Assembly (NCBI GenBank): GCA_964397655.1
Contig: CAYNKA010000001.1
Location: 727,998-791,997, forward strand
Direction of reading: 5' to 3'
DNA: 64,000 nucleotides
Origin: CAYNKA01 sp964397655
GTDB taxonomy: Bacteria > Spirochaetota > Spirochaetia > DTKZ01
Shown here: positions 8,813-18,383 of the stretch, one piece after another
Layout of the letters: each line of letters starts with the position of its first letter
How positions within the stretch are numbered: position 1 is the first letter of the stretch
The notes under the pieces: model-generated
What the model saw: only the letters and a program-made list of their open reading frames with translations
Database searches by the model: none
Told to the model about the DNA's origin: nothing
Made by a program: the position numbers and the translations under genes

Positions 8813-11799
8813 GGGACGCGATCCGTCTCGTCGCCGAACGCCCCGTTTCAGCCCTCGCGGTCGGCCTCGCCTTCGTCCTCTTCGGAGCCGTCGCCTTCTT
8901 CAGGCTCAAGATCGAGCTCCTGCCCGACCTCGCCGTCCCCCTCGTCCGCGTCGTCACCGAATACCCGGGCATCCCTGCCGAGGAAACCGAGCAGCTCGTG
9001 ACGATCCCCCTGGAGAACGCCCTGTCCTCGGTGAAGGGGCTCAAGGCCCAGGAGTCGGTCTCGAAGGAAGGCTTCTCCTGCATAACCCTGCGCTTCGACT
9101 GGAAGACGGACCCCAGGACCGTCGCGGTCGACGTGCGGGAGAAGATCGACTCGGCCTTTCCCTACCTCCCCTACGGCATCAGGAAACCGACGGTGCACTC
9201 CGAAAACCTCGGCTCCCTTCCCATCCTGACCCTCGCGGCCTTCCCGAAGGAAGGGCGCAGTCTGACGGACATTTCCCTCCTCGTCAGGAAGGACCTGGCC
9301 TCGCGGCTCGTCCGGATCGGCGGCGTCGCCTCGGTCCGGGTGGCCGGCACCCGGGAATCGGAAGTCCTCGTGGAGGCCGAGCGAGGAAGGCTCGAGGGGG
9401 CGGGTCTGACAGCCTCGGACCTCGCCTCGATCCTTTCCGCCTCGATCTTCGACCTGCCGGTCGGCACGATCGAGACGGGCGGGCTGGAATATCTCGTGAA
9501 GGCGACCACGGGGGCCGATACGGTCCGGGCCGTCTCCCGGCTCCCGATCCCCTCGGGCACGGGGGCCCTCACCGTGGGAGACGTCGCCCGCGTGGAACTC
9601 GCCCCGGCCGACAGGACCTCCTTCTTCAGGCTCGACGGGAGGGAGGCGGTCGGCATCTTCGTTTCCAAGATGCCGGACGCGGGGAGCCTCAACACGGCGA
9701 GGGCGGTGATCGAGGAACTGCCGGCTCTGCGGGAACGCTCCTTTCGGGACTTCGAGCTCGTTCTCGTCGCCGACGGGACCGAGGAGATCGCCTCAGCCCT
9801 CGAGGGGCTCATCCTTTCCCTCTCCCTCGGGGCCGCGGCGACCTTCGTCGTCCTCCTCCTCTCGTTCCGGAACCTCGCCGCCCCCCTCGTGGTCGCCGCG
9901 ACCGTTCCCCTCTGCCTCGCTTCGGTCTTCCTCTTCCTGTACTTCGCCGGCCTCACCCTGAACATCGTGAGCCTCACCGGCATCGCGGTCGGCATCGGCA
10001 TGATCGTCGACCCCGGCATCGTGGTCGCGGAGAACCTCCTGGCGCGCGGGGCCCGCACGCCCCGGGAAATCGCGGAAGCGACGGCGGAACCGGCGGCCTC
10101 GATCTTCGCCTCCACGGCCACCACGGTCCTCGTCTTCCTCCCGGTCCTCTTCCTGCCGGGCATGCTGGGGGCCCTCTTTTCCGAGCTCGCCCTCACCCTC
10201 GTGGTCCTCCTCGCTGCCTCCTTCGTCCTCGCCCTCTTCCTGACGCCGGCGCTCTACGCCCTCCTCCTCCCGAAGCTCGCGGTCTCCCGTTCGAGGACGG
10301 GAAGGTCCCGGACCTTCCTCGCCTTCAGGAAGTACCTCCTCTTCTCGCTCCGCAGGCCCCTCCTTCCCTTGAGCATCCTCGCGCTCGCCGTCCTGGCAGG
10401 GGCGGCAGCCTTCACCGGCCTGCCGCGGAGGATCGTTCCGGAGCGGGATCCCGGCATGGTCGAGGCGACGGCGGTCTTTCCTCCGGGCACGGGCCTCGAA
10501 ACCGCGTCCGAGGAGAGCGGCGAGATCTCCCGCAGGCTTCTCGAGCTTCCCTGCGTGAAGCGGGTCTTCTCGGAGGGGGGCTTCGACGCGAAGTCCGCCC
10601 GGGACGCGGCGGAAAGCGGCAGGAACTCCCGGACGGCCCGCTTCGTCATCCTTCTCCGGGAGGACGCCGCCGCGAGCGTTCCCCTCGTCTCCGGGATCTT
10701 CGCCGCGGCCGGAAGCCTCCGGTTCGCGGTCTCGCTTCCGCGGGACACGATCGGCCGCCTCCTCGGGACGGGGGAGGAAATCAGGTTCAGGATCGAGGGC
10801 GGCGACCGGGCGGGACTTCTCGAACGGGCCGAGGCCCTGGCCGGACGGCTCGAGGAGAAGGGCCTCGTCGCTACCTCGTCACGGGACACCGCCCGGGAGC
10901 TTCCACGCCTCCTCTTCGCGGCGGACGACGCCGCCCTCGCCCGAGCCGGGGTATCCCCGAGGGAGGTCCTCGACGCGCTCGAGGCCTCGGTTCGGGGCAG
11001 GATCGCGGCTCGGCTTCCCCGCGGCGAGGAGGAGTCCGAGATCAGGGTCAGGCTCCGGAGGGAGGAAACCTCGGGCGAGGCCGCGCTCGGCGAGATCCGG
11101 GTAGCGGCCGGGACCGGCGGCGAGGGAGGACGGATAGCCATCAAGGAACTCGGAAGGTTCGAACGCGGACATTCCCATCCGGAGCTTCACCGAGCGGACC
11201 GGAAAACATCGATCGACCTCGTTTTCACGCCCCTGGCGGGCAGGGCGAAGGACCTCGAGACGGCCTTGGCCGCGGAACCGGGGGGAAGGCTCCTCTCGCT
11301 CGCAGCGACCGAGGAGGGCGGCAGACACGCGGGGCTCGTCTTCCTCGTCGCCGTTCTCCTCATGTACCTCATCCTCGGCGCCCAGTTCGAGTCCTTCGCC
11401 GTCCCCCTCCTCCTGCTCGTCTCCTTTCCCCTCTCCACCGCGGGAAGCTTCCTCGCCCTCGGGGCCTACGGCTACAGCCTCAACCTGAACTCGGTCCTCG
11501 GCGTCCTCATCCTCCTCGGGACGACCATCAATTCCTCGATCCTCCTCACCGACGCGTACGGCAGGGGCGGGGCGGGAAGGATAGTCCGCGCCTCCCTCTC
11601 CCGCCTCGCGTCCCTGGGAGCCACCGTGAACACCACGCTCACGGCCCTCGTTCCCATGCTCGTGTTCACGCGGGGAGACAACGCGCTCCAGAGCAACACC
11701 GCCGTAGCACTCGCCGGAGGCCTCTCCCTGGGTACGGTCGCCGTTCTCCTCGTCTATCCCTGCGTCTACCATCTTTTCAGGAGGAGGTTCCCGCCGTGA
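8809..11799 (+). CDS. RND-family efflux permease, subunit 1
   Basis: A 996-residue AcrB-like protein with the expected layout: TM1, large periplasmic loop, TM2-6, second loop, TM7-12. TM4 contains GIGMIVDPGIVVAEN, so Asp401 is kept but the second canonical Asp (AcrB D408) is Pro402. TM10 contains GTTINSSILL, so the canonical Lys (AcrB K940) is Asn908. Proton coupling must therefore differ from AcrB. One Asp in TM4 is also the pattern of heavy-metal RND pumps, but the rest does not look like CusA. It is translationally coupled to the second permease gene. Confidence 0.85.
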   Translation: MRDAIRLVAERPVSALAVGLAFVLFGAVAFFRLKIELLPDLAVPLVRVVTEYPGIPAEETEQLVTIPLENALSSVKGLKAQESVSKEGFSCITLRFDWKTDPRTVAVDVREKIDSAFPYLPYGIRKPTVHSENLGSLPILTLAAFPKEGRSLTDISLLVRKDLASRLVRIGGVASVRVAGTRESEVLVEAERGRLEGAGLTASDLASILSASIFDLPVGTIETGGLEYLVKATTGADTVRAVSRLPIPSGTGALTVGDVARVELAPADRTSFFRLDGREAVGIFVSKMPDAGSLNTARAVIEELPALRERSFRDFELVLVADGTEEIASALEGLILSLSLGAAATFVVLLLSFRNLAAPLVVAATVPLCLASVFLFLYFAGLTLNIVSLTGIAVGIGMIVDPGIVVAENLLARGARTPREIAEATAEPAASIFASTATTVLVFLPVLFLPGMLGALFSELALTLVVLLAASFVLALFLTPALYALLLPKLAVSRSRTGRSRTFLAFRKYLLFSLRRPLLPLSILALAVLAGAAAFTGLPRRIVPERDPGMVEATAVFPPGTGLETASEESGEISRRLLELPCVKRVFSEGGFDAKSARDAAESGRNSRTARFVILLREDAAASVPLVSGIFAAAGSLRFAVSLPRDTIGRLLGTGEEIRFRIEGGDRAGLLERAEALAGRLEEKGLVATSSRDTARELPRLLFAADDAALARAGVSPREVLDALEASVRGRIAARLPRGEEESEIRVRLRREETSGEAALGEIRVAAGTGGEGGRIAIKELGRFERGHSHPELHRADRKTSIDLVFTPLAGRAKDLETALAAEPGGRLLSLAATEEGGRHAGLVFLVAVLLMYLILGAQFESFAVPLLLLVSFPLSTAGSFLALGAYGYSLNLNSVLGVLILLGTTINSSILLTDAYGRGGAGRIVRASLSRLASLGATVNTTLTALVPMLVFTRGDNALQSNTAVALAGGLSLGTVAVLLVYPCVYHLFRRRFPP

Positions 11800-14690
11800 G
11801 CCTCCGCGGGGCTTGGATTGACAAGCCGGTCCGGGTCGTCTTCGTCTTCGTGGCGGTCCTCCTCGTATCGGGGCTCCTCGCCCTCTCGATTCCCCTCGGC
11901 TACCTGCCCGGGCGGGGAAATCCCTCGATCTCCGTGACCGTCGATTGGCGCGGGGCCTTCGAAGCAGAGGTCGAGCGCGACCTCACCGCACCCCTGGAGG
12001 ACGCCCTCGCCGAGATCCCCGACATCGAGGAGCTGTTCTCCCTCTCGGAACGGGGACGTTCCCGGGTCTACCTCCGCTTCCGTGAAACGACCGATCTCGA
12101 CGAAGCCTATCTCGAGGTAAGGGAGGCGGTGGACGGGATCGAAAGCCTGCTTCCCGAGTCGGCGCAGCGGCCCGTGCTCGCGAAAAGCGGCTTCGACGAG
12201 GGGCCCGTCTTCATCGCGGCCTTCGGCCCCGGGTCCGGCAGGACCGAGGAGGAACTCGAACGCCTCTTCGAGGGAGTCGAAGGCTCGGGAGAGGTGGAGG
12301 CGAGCGGCGGGGCGAAGCGGGAGATCCGCGTTCACGCGGACGAGCGCAGGCTCGCCTCCTCTGGGCTCTCCCTTCTTTCCCTGGCCGAGGCCGAGAGCAA
12401 GGCGAACGTCGTCGGGGCATTCGGGAGAATCGGGGAGCCGCCCGCGGTCTTCGATCACCGGCTCAAGACCCCGCGGGACTTCGGCGCGGTTCCACTCGGC
12501 CGGGTCTTGAGGACGGAGGACGTCGCCGAGATCGCCTGGGCCGAAGCGGAGAGGGAAAGCCTCTCCCTCACGGACGGAAGGGAAACGGTGATCCTCTATG
12601 TCCGTGCCGCGGGCGACGCCAATGCCCCCCTCCTCTCGGAGAAACTCAGGCTGCTCACGGCCGGGATTCCGGATTCCCGCGTCCTCCACGACCGCGGCGC
12701 CCTCGTGGCGAAGGTCCTCCGGGAGACCGCGGCGGCCCTCGTCGCCGGCTCCCTCCTCGTCGTCCTCTTCACCTTCCTCTTCACCCGCTCGGCTCCCGCG
12801 GCCGCGGTCGTCTCCTTGAGCATCCCCTTCTCCGGCCTGATCTCGCTCGCCGTCCTCGCCCTCGCGGGTTTCGAGCTCGACGTGATGACCCTCGCGGGTC
12901 TCGCCGCGGGGTCGGGACTCCTCGTGACCTCGTGCATCCTCTACGGAGAGACCTTCTTCAGGCTCGGCCGCGACCCGGAAAGGACCCTCGAGGCGGCCGG
13001 CGAGCCTGTCGTCTATTCCTCGGCCACGACCGCCTGCGTGTTCCTCCCCCTCCTCTTCTCCCCCGCCCGGCTCACTTCGGCCTACGGGGGGCTCGGGCTC
13101 GCCGTTTCCGCATCCCTCGGGGCCTCGGTGCTCTATGTCCGTTTTTTCATGCCGGCCTTCCTCGTCCGCATCGCGGGAGGAGCGGACTCCCGCCCGGTGC
13201 CGCGAAAGAACCCGCAGGCTCCAGAGGCCTCGCCCGGCCGTCGTCCGGCCCCGCCCTCCTCCTCTCGTCTCGCCGGCCGCGCGCTGCGTTTCCTCCGCGC
13301 GCACAGAAAAGCGACAGCCGCCGCCCTCGCGGCCTTCGGGAGCGCCTCGGCCCTCCTCGCCTCCGGCCTCTCCTTCGGCGAGCCGGACTTCGGGACCGGG
13401 TCTTCGCTCAGGCTCGTCCTCGAATACCCGTCGGGAACCACCCTCGCCCGGGTAACGGCCGGCGCGACGGTCTTCGGCGAGAGGCTCCGCTCGATCCGGG
13501 GAGTCGCGGCGGTGAGCTCGAAGTTCGAAAAGGAACGGGCGACCTTCGACCTCGACCTCCGGGACGCCTCGGTCAGAGACTTCGCGGAAGCGGAGGCGAG
13601 AAAGGCCGTCTCATCCGCGGGCGGCGCCTTCCTCCACGTGCCCGAGCCCGGAGGCGGGGCCTCCTCCTTCGAGGTCATCCTCGCAGGGCCGACGACCGGC
13701 CAGCTCACGAAGACCGCGGAAGACCTAGCCGGGAAACTGCGCGGACTCCCCGGAGTCCGCGGCATCGTGTACCGTTTCAAGGAGGCCCTTCCCTCGAAGG
13801 TCCTCGTCATGGACCCCGCGGCGGCAGCGAGGCTCGGCGTCTCGCCTGCTCGGGCGGCCTCTGACCTCCGCCGGGCCGTCACCTCGCCGGTCGCGGACAA
13901 GGTCCTCCTTGACGAGGAGGAACTCGACCTCAGGCTCGGCGCGAAGGGCGGAAAGGGCTTCGGAGTCGAGGACCTGCTCGCCTTCCCGGTCCGGGGAGCG
14001 ACGGGTCCCGTTCGCTTGGGAAGCTTCACCGAGGTTTCGGAAAGGGAGGAGACCGGGAGGATCTGCCGGACCGGCCGGAGGCGAAGCGCGAGCTTCTCCG
14101 TGCTCACGGAAAGCGTCGCCGAGGCGGAGGTCATCGCGAAGTCCCGCAAGCTCCTCGAGTCCTTCGCCCTGCCCAGGGACTTCATCGCGGAGATCGCGCC
14201 CGCCGAGGCGGAAAAGGACAGGGACTTCCGGGAAACCCTCCTCCTCCTCGCCCTCGCGCTCGCCTCGGTCCTCCTCGTCCTCGTCTTCGAGTTCGAAGCT
14301 CTCGGCGTTCCCCTCTTCATCCTCGCTCAGGCCCCCTTCGTCCTCGCCTTTCCCGTCCTCCTCTTCTGGCTCCTCGGGCTTCCCTTCACGGCCCCGGCAG
14401 CGGTGGGTCTCGTCCTCGCACTCGGCATCGGCGTGAACGATTCGCTCCTCCTCTTCGGCCGAAAAACCCGCGCTCCCTTCGACCCGGACCGTCTCGCCCG
14501 CGCCTTCGCGGACAACTTCCCCACGATCCTGTCGACGAGCCTCACGGCCGCGGCCGGGGTACTCCCCCTCCTCCTTCCCGGCGAGGCCGGAAAAGGGGCC
14601 CTCGCCCCCCTCTCCCTGGTCGTGGCCGCCGGGACCCTGAGCGCGCCCCTCGTCCTCGCGGCGTTCATAGCGATTATTCCCGATCGGTAA
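11796..14690 (+). CDS. RND-family efflux permease, subunit 2 (proton relay residues absent)
   Basis: A 964-residue RND permease starting in a GTGA overlap with subunit 1 and somewhat shorter than classic family members. TM4 reads GSGLLVTSCILYGE: both relay Asp positions are Thr378 and Ser379. TM10 reads GIGVNDSLLLF: the Lys position is Asn881, followed by Asp882. With the canonical relay missing, it may be a passive partner in a heterotrimer with subunit 1, as tandem MdtBC-type pairs are known to form. This is inference. The operon ends here. Confidence 0.83.
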   Translation: MSLRGAWIDKPVRVVFVFVAVLLVSGLLALSIPLGYLPGRGNPSISVTVDWRGAFEAEVERDLTAPLEDALAEIPDIEELFSLSERGRSRVYLRFRETTDLDEAYLEVREAVDGIESLLPESAQRPVLAKSGFDEGPVFIAAFGPGSGRTEEELERLFEGVEGSGEVEASGGAKREIRVHADERRLASSGLSLLSLAEAESKANVVGAFGRIGEPPAVFDHRLKTPRDFGAVPLGRVLRTEDVAEIAWAEAERESLSLTDGRETVILYVRAAGDANAPLLSEKLRLLTAGIPDSRVLHDRGALVAKVLRETAAALVAGSLLVVLFTFLFTRSAPAAAVVSLSIPFSGLISLAVLALAGFELDVMTLAGLAAGSGLLVTSCILYGETFFRLGRDPERTLEAAGEPVVYSSATTACVFLPLLFSPARLTSAYGGLGLAVSASLGASVLYVRFFMPAFLVRIAGGADSRPVPRKNPQAPEASPGRRPAPPSSSRLAGRALRFLRAHRKATAAALAAFGSASALLASGLSFGEPDFGTGSSLRLVLEYPSGTTLARVTAGATVFGERLRSIRGVAAVSSKFEKERATFDLDLRDASVRDFAEAEARKAVSSAGGAFLHVPEPGGGASSFEVILAGPTTGQLTKTAEDLAGKLRGLPGVRGIVYRFKEALPSKVLVMDPAAAARLGVSPARAASDLRRAVTSPVADKVLLDEEELDLRLGAKGGKGFGVEDLLAFPVRGATGPVRLGSFTEVSEREETGRICRTGRRRSASFSVLTESVAEAEVIAKSRKLLESFALPRDFIAEIAPAEAEKDRDFRETLLLLALALASVLLVLVFEFEALGVPLFILAQAPFVLAFPVLLFWLLGLPFTAPAAVGLVLALGIGVNDSLLLFGRKTRAPFDPDRLARAFADNFPTILSTSLTAAAGVLPLLLPGEAGKGALAPLSLVVAAGTLSAPLVLAAFIAIIPDR

Positions 14691-14705
14691 TATTAAACTT
14701 GAGAT

Positions 14706-14929
14706 ATGAGGCTCACCATTCATGAGACCGCGGACTTGGGCCGAAAGATTCGAGAGCACAGGAAAAAGCTCGGCTATATGCAGGCCGCAACAGCCGCGCT
14801 CTGCGGAACCGGGGTTCGGTTCCTTTCCGACCTGGAATACGGCAAGGAAGCCGTCGTATCGGCAAGGTTCTTCCCGTCGCCCAGGAACGTGGGTCGCCTC
14901 CTCAGTCGAAGAGCACGACGTCACCGTAA
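14706..14929 (+). pseudogene. HipB-like XRE antitoxin/regulator remnant (frameshifted)
   Basis: The first 45 residues match HipB-type HTH proteins (LGRKIREHRKKLGYMQ, then FLSDLEYGKE). After GKE the frame is lost. Reading from 14852 in the next frame gives RIGKVLPVAQERGS, the expected continuation of the family, ending at TAA 14927. A single-base indel near 14850 therefore separates the halves. The uninterrupted frame would instead run to 14948. No hipA partner is present, and the 3' end runs into the convergent diguanylate cyclase gene. I read it as a decayed toxin-antitoxin or regulator gene. Confidence 0.55.
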
Positions 14930-15948
14930 TGAATATCGGTGGCGATGATTCCCTGCTCGACGAGTTCTTCGTAGACGCACAGGCGGTTTTTGCCGGTCCT
15001 TTTCGCATGATAGAGGGCCTGGTCCGCCCTGCCGACGAGCTGACTGACGACTTCGTGCGGCTCGATCGTCTTCAGCCCGATGCTCACGGTGACGGTGCCG
15101 GCGAGGCCGAAATCGTGCTTTTCCACGTTCTGCCTGAACCTCTCGAAGACCTTTTTCGCGTCGGCATAGCAGCGGGCGCGGATCACGACGACGAATTCCT
15201 CGCCCCCGAACCTGAGCTTGATGTCCATGGGTCGGAACGACCGCCTTACGATCCCGGCAAGGCTTATGAGGACGTCGTCCCCGTAGATGTGTCCGAAGCT
15301 GTCGTTGATGCGCTTGAAGTTGTCGATGTCGAAGATGCCGAGCCAGAAGCCCCACGACGGTTCCGGCATGCTTCGTTTCGACCCGTCGGGCTCCCGCGTC
15401 GTCGGGCTCTTCGACTGCACTTCCATGAAATGGTACAGCCTCTCCTCGAACGTCTTCCGGTTGAGCAGGCCAGTGAGGGTATCGTGCTGATTGTCCACGA
15501 GGAGATCGTGGTAATTCGCGTAGACGCACAAAAAACCGTCTATGACCTTTTCGTTCAGCTTCTTTCCCGACGAAAAGGCGATCACGAGAAATCCGACCAC
15601 GATCTCGCCGAACAGGATCGGCCGGACCGAGAGCTCCCGGCCCTCCGAGGATATCCGCTTGGCTGCCGCCCCTTTCAGACGAAGCTCGTCGAAGAATGCC
15701 TTGAAGGGGGCTGCGGCTTTCTCGATTTCTTCCTTTTCGTGCACCAAGGAAACGCCCGTTTCGGAAACGGAAATCACGCTGTAGATCTTATCCTCGCCCT
15801 TCTGCATGCGGAAGAAAGACACTCCTGCCGCGTCGAACAATTCGAAGATGGTCTTGGCGAGACTGATCTCGAGAATGTCGACATCCTTGTGTTTGGTTAT
15901 TTCAGCGAGAGAACCGAGTACCCCGTTCTTTTTTTTAGTTTCATCCAC
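14902..15948 (-). CDS. Diguanylate cyclase (GAF-like + GGDEF)
   Basis: The N-terminal half resembles a GAF sensor and the C-terminal half is a GGDEF domain with an intact GGEEF active site. An RxxD inhibitory site (RPMD) lies five residues before it, so product inhibition by c-di-GMP is expected. There is no membrane segment, so it is cytosolic. The frame is open up to 16101, but a strong promoter at 16019-16046 places the transcript start inside that extension. I therefore chose GTG 15948, which has AGGTGA upstream; GTG 15957 is the alternative. Confidence 0.85.
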   Translation of the reverse strand: MDETKKKNGVLGSLAEITKHKDVDILEISLAKTIFELFDAAGVSFFRMQKGEDKIYSVISVSETGVSLVHEKEEIEKAAAPFKAFFDELRLKGAAAKRISSEGRELSVRPILFGEIVVGFLVIAFSSGKKLNEKVIDGFLCVYANYHDLLVDNQHDTLTGLLNRKTFEERLYHFMEVQSKSPTTREPDGSKRSMPEPSWGFWLGIFDIDNFKRINDSFGHIYGDDVLISLAGIVRRSFRPMDIKLRFGGEEFVVVIRARCYADAKKVFERFRQNVEKHDFGLAGTVTVSIGLKTIEPHEVVSQLVGRADQALYHAKRTGKNRLCVYEELVEQGIIATDIHYGDVVLFD

Positions 15949-16018
15949 TTCATTCACCTGCGCTGCTTTTTTACATGAATAATGCCGAGGAAACCGAAAT
16001 CGATTCCTTTCTCTTGAA

Positions 16019-16046
16019 AATATAAGCACTTGATTCGGGGTGTCAA
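16019..16046 (-). promoter_or_regulatory. Sigma-70-type promoter for the diguanylate cyclase
   Basis: On the minus strand a perfect TTGACA (16046-16041) is followed by 16 bp and TATATT (16024-16019). Transcription would begin near 16012, which argues against the upstream in-frame start at 16101. Confidence 0.65.
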
Positions 16047-16214
16047 GCCGGCCTCGCGCAACTGCACGCGGCACAGCCTGCCGGCGAACGGAAAGAGGCA
16101 TCGTGCGGCAATGCCCGCCGACCCTGTTTTTTCCGCTCTTCCAAAATACCCGAATACGAACTATCTTTTAGGAATGGCAGGCTGCGGCACGAGCGGCAGC
16201 CGCAGGAGCCCGGC

Positions 16215-17471
16215 ATGAAGAAGTTGTCCGTTTTCGCGTTCGCGGCCATGGCTTCCTTCTTCGCGTACGGCGAGGACCTTCGGGCCCCTCGTTCGGTCGA
16301 GGAGATCATCGCCCGCTGGGAACGGTGCCGCCCGACCTTCACGGATTGGCGGGTCATGGAGAAGGCCTCGGATTTCAACGACCCCTTCGTTCTCGGAGCC
16401 CCGAAAGCCGAGTACGCGAAGGACGGCCTCGGGATGCTGAACTTCGTCCGCTATCTCGCCGGGCTCCCCGACGACATCGGGCTCGATGCGGACCTCGGCT
16501 ACAAGGCCCAGGCCCTGACCGCGGTCAACGCGATGAACGGCGTCCAGTCGCATACGCCGGCCAGGCCGGCCGGCGTGCCCAAGGACGTGTACGAAGCCGC
16601 CTATCCGGCTGGCCCCCGCTGCAACCTGCAGATGAGCATATCCGAGGGCTCCTTTTCGGAGAAGGGCGCCCGGGACAACCTCGAGCGCCGGGGTCCCTAC
16701 CACAAGTTGGCGGAATTCCGAAGATACTACCTCTCCCGGTCGGTCCTCGACTTCGTATCGGACGCAGATTTCAGGAACGTCCGCAAGGCCGAGCACCGCA
16801 GGAACATCTTCAGGCCGCAGCTCGGGAAGACGGGCTTCGGTTTCGTCGATTTCTACGAGGAAAGGCCCTTCACCCAGGAGGAGATCAGGAACAACACCTT
16901 CGATCCCGGTTTTTTCGCGGACGGGATCAGGTGGTACAAGTTCGACCTGAGGCAGTTCATGTCGATGTTCGCGGGCGACTCGAGCAGGACCTCCCAGCCT
17001 TCCTACGATTACGTCGCCTGGCCGGCTCGGGGATATTTCCCGCTCGAGTTCTGGCGGTACAAGGGGGAGGCTCAGCCCTGGTCGGTCCATCTCAATCCGG
17101 CGAAGTACCGGGTCGACGATCCCGCAGCCCTCGCCGTTGAAATTGCCGGCGTCTCGAACGGCTACCGCGTCGGCATCGGGAGCGGGGACCGCCCCGAGGA
17201 CTGGAACGCGATCGGGGACGACGACCTGGAAGCGGGCGACAAGCTGAAGAAGTTCCTCCGCTACATGCCGGCTACGGCGAACTGGGATCCCGTCGTCATC
17301 TTCTTCCCCGGCGAGGCGAAATGGCCGGAGCCGAAGGCCGGCGAACGCTACCGCGTGACGCTTACCGGCGTCAAGGACCTTTCAGGGAAGAGCGTGAGGA
17401 TCGAGTACTGGACGGAATTCTTCTCCCTTCCCCGTACGGCCTGGCTCGAATCCTCGACGGCCGAAGACTGA
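16215..17471 (+). CDS. Secreted protein with CAP (SCP/PR-1-like) domain
   Basis: A 418-residue protein with a short signal peptide (KKLSVFAFAAMASFFAYG) and AGGAG seven bases before the ATG. Residues about 75-135 resemble a CAP domain: LNFVRYLAGLPDDIGLD, then an Ala/Met-rich helix and SHTPARP. In CAP proteins this helix and the following His form the conserved cavity. The C-terminal part (residues 250-415) has no family I recognise. It is probably periplasmic or surface exposed. Function unknown; the CAP call is tentative. Confidence 0.5.
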   Translation: MKKLSVFAFAAMASFFAYGEDLRAPRSVEEIIARWERCRPTFTDWRVMEKASDFNDPFVLGAPKAEYAKDGLGMLNFVRYLAGLPDDIGLDADLGYKAQALTAVNAMNGVQSHTPARPAGVPKDVYEAAYPAGPRCNLQMSISEGSFSEKGARDNLERRGPYHKLAEFRRYYLSRSVLDFVSDADFRNVRKAEHRRNIFRPQLGKTGFGFVDFYEERPFTQEEIRNNTFDPGFFADGIRWYKFDLRQFMSMFAGDSSRTSQPSYDYVAWPARGYFPLEFWRYKGEAQPWSVHLNPAKYRVDDPAALAVEIAGVSNGYRVGIGSGDRPEDWNAIGDDDLEAGDKLKKFLRYMPATANWDPVVIFFPGEAKWPEPKAGERYRVTLTGVKDLSGKSVRIEYWTEFFSLPRTAWLESSTAED

Positions 17472-17475
17472 GGGG

Positions 17476-18309
17476 TTAGAACCTCAGGGAATCCTCCGTC
17501 CCTCCCCTTCCTCCGTCGTAGTAGGTCTTGACCGTGAATTTCGTGTTCTTCGTGACGAGGTTGAGCGGAAACGCCTTGCCGTCGGCGAGGGTGAAATAGA
17601 TCGCCGAGCCCGAGGCTTCCGCCACGACGTCGGCTTCGACCATCTCCGCTCCAGTCTCCGTGGCCTTCCAGAGGTTGGCCTTGCAGCGGGCCGTCACCGC
17701 GGCCTCGCTCGGCCCGGCCTTGGGGTCCTTGAACGAGAACAGGGAAACGAAGTAGTCGTCCCTTCCGTCGCCCTCGACGTCGATGGCGCAGGACCATTCG
17801 TACTCCTGGGCGTTGTCTTCCAGGGTCTTCGAATCGAAGGGGATCTTCGCCGGAAAGGAGGCGAAGGTGATGCCGATCACGAGCCGGTCCGCGAAGAGTC
17901 CCAGGTCCGCCCGCACGATGTCGACATAGTCCTTTTCCGCGTCGCCGCGCTCGTCGACCGCGCTCAGGGCCAGGATCGCTCCGGAGTTCTTTCCGCCGGA
18001 GAGGGAGGCGCGGATCGCGGCGACGGTCTCGGCCGCAGAGGGGCCCTTGGCCGCGGCCTTCGCCGGCTCGGAGGCGGGCGAAGCCACGGGCTCCGCTTTT
18101 TCAGCCGCCTCCCGCCCGGCCGCGGCTTTCGCCTCGGCTGCCCGGGCCGCACGCCCCGCAGCCAGGGCTGCCGTGGCTTCCGCCGCAGCCCTCCTGCCCC
18201 GGCCTATGTTGAGTCCCTCCGGCGCCTTCGGCTCGTCGCCCGCCGCTGCCGAAACCGCCAGAATCGACAGCATCGTAAACGCTATACAGGCCCGTTTCGA
18301 AACTCTCAT
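17476..18309 (-). CDS. Exported protein of unknown function with Ala-rich linker
   Basis: A 277-residue protein. The start at 18309 has GGAGG upstream and opens with a signal peptide ending at AVSAAAG. Residues 40-95 are an Ala/Glu/Lys-rich, low-complexity linker. The C-terminal domain (from about residue 105) is globular and includes AIDVEGDGRDDYFVSLFSF, resembling an FG-GAP-like or EF-like acidic loop. It is convergent with the CAP-domain gene, only 4 bp apart. I cannot assign a function. Confidence 0.6.
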   Translation of the reverse strand: MRVSKRACIAFTMLSILAVSAAAGDEPKAPEGLNIGRGRRAAAEATAALAAGRAARAAEAKAAAGREAAEKAEPVASPASEPAKAAAKGPSAAETVAAIRASLSGGKNSGAILALSAVDERGDAEKDYVDIVRADLGLFADRLVIGITFASFPAKIPFDSKTLEDNAQEYEWSCAIDVEGDGRDDYFVSLFSFKDPKAGPSEAAVTARCKANLWKATETGAEMVEADVVAEASGSAIYFTLADGKAFPLNLVTKNTKFTVKTYYDGGRGGTEDSLRF

Positions 18310-18383
18310 GCCCGTCCTCCCCTGCGCTGATGCAAGTCTAAGCCATCGAAATGCGGGCGTCCAGGATTCCGTCCGTACATAGT

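Noticed and set aside
9171..11772. Long minus-strand ORFs inside the RND genes
   Set aside because: Arg/Ser- or Glu/Gly-rich products typical of antisense frames in GC-rich genes.
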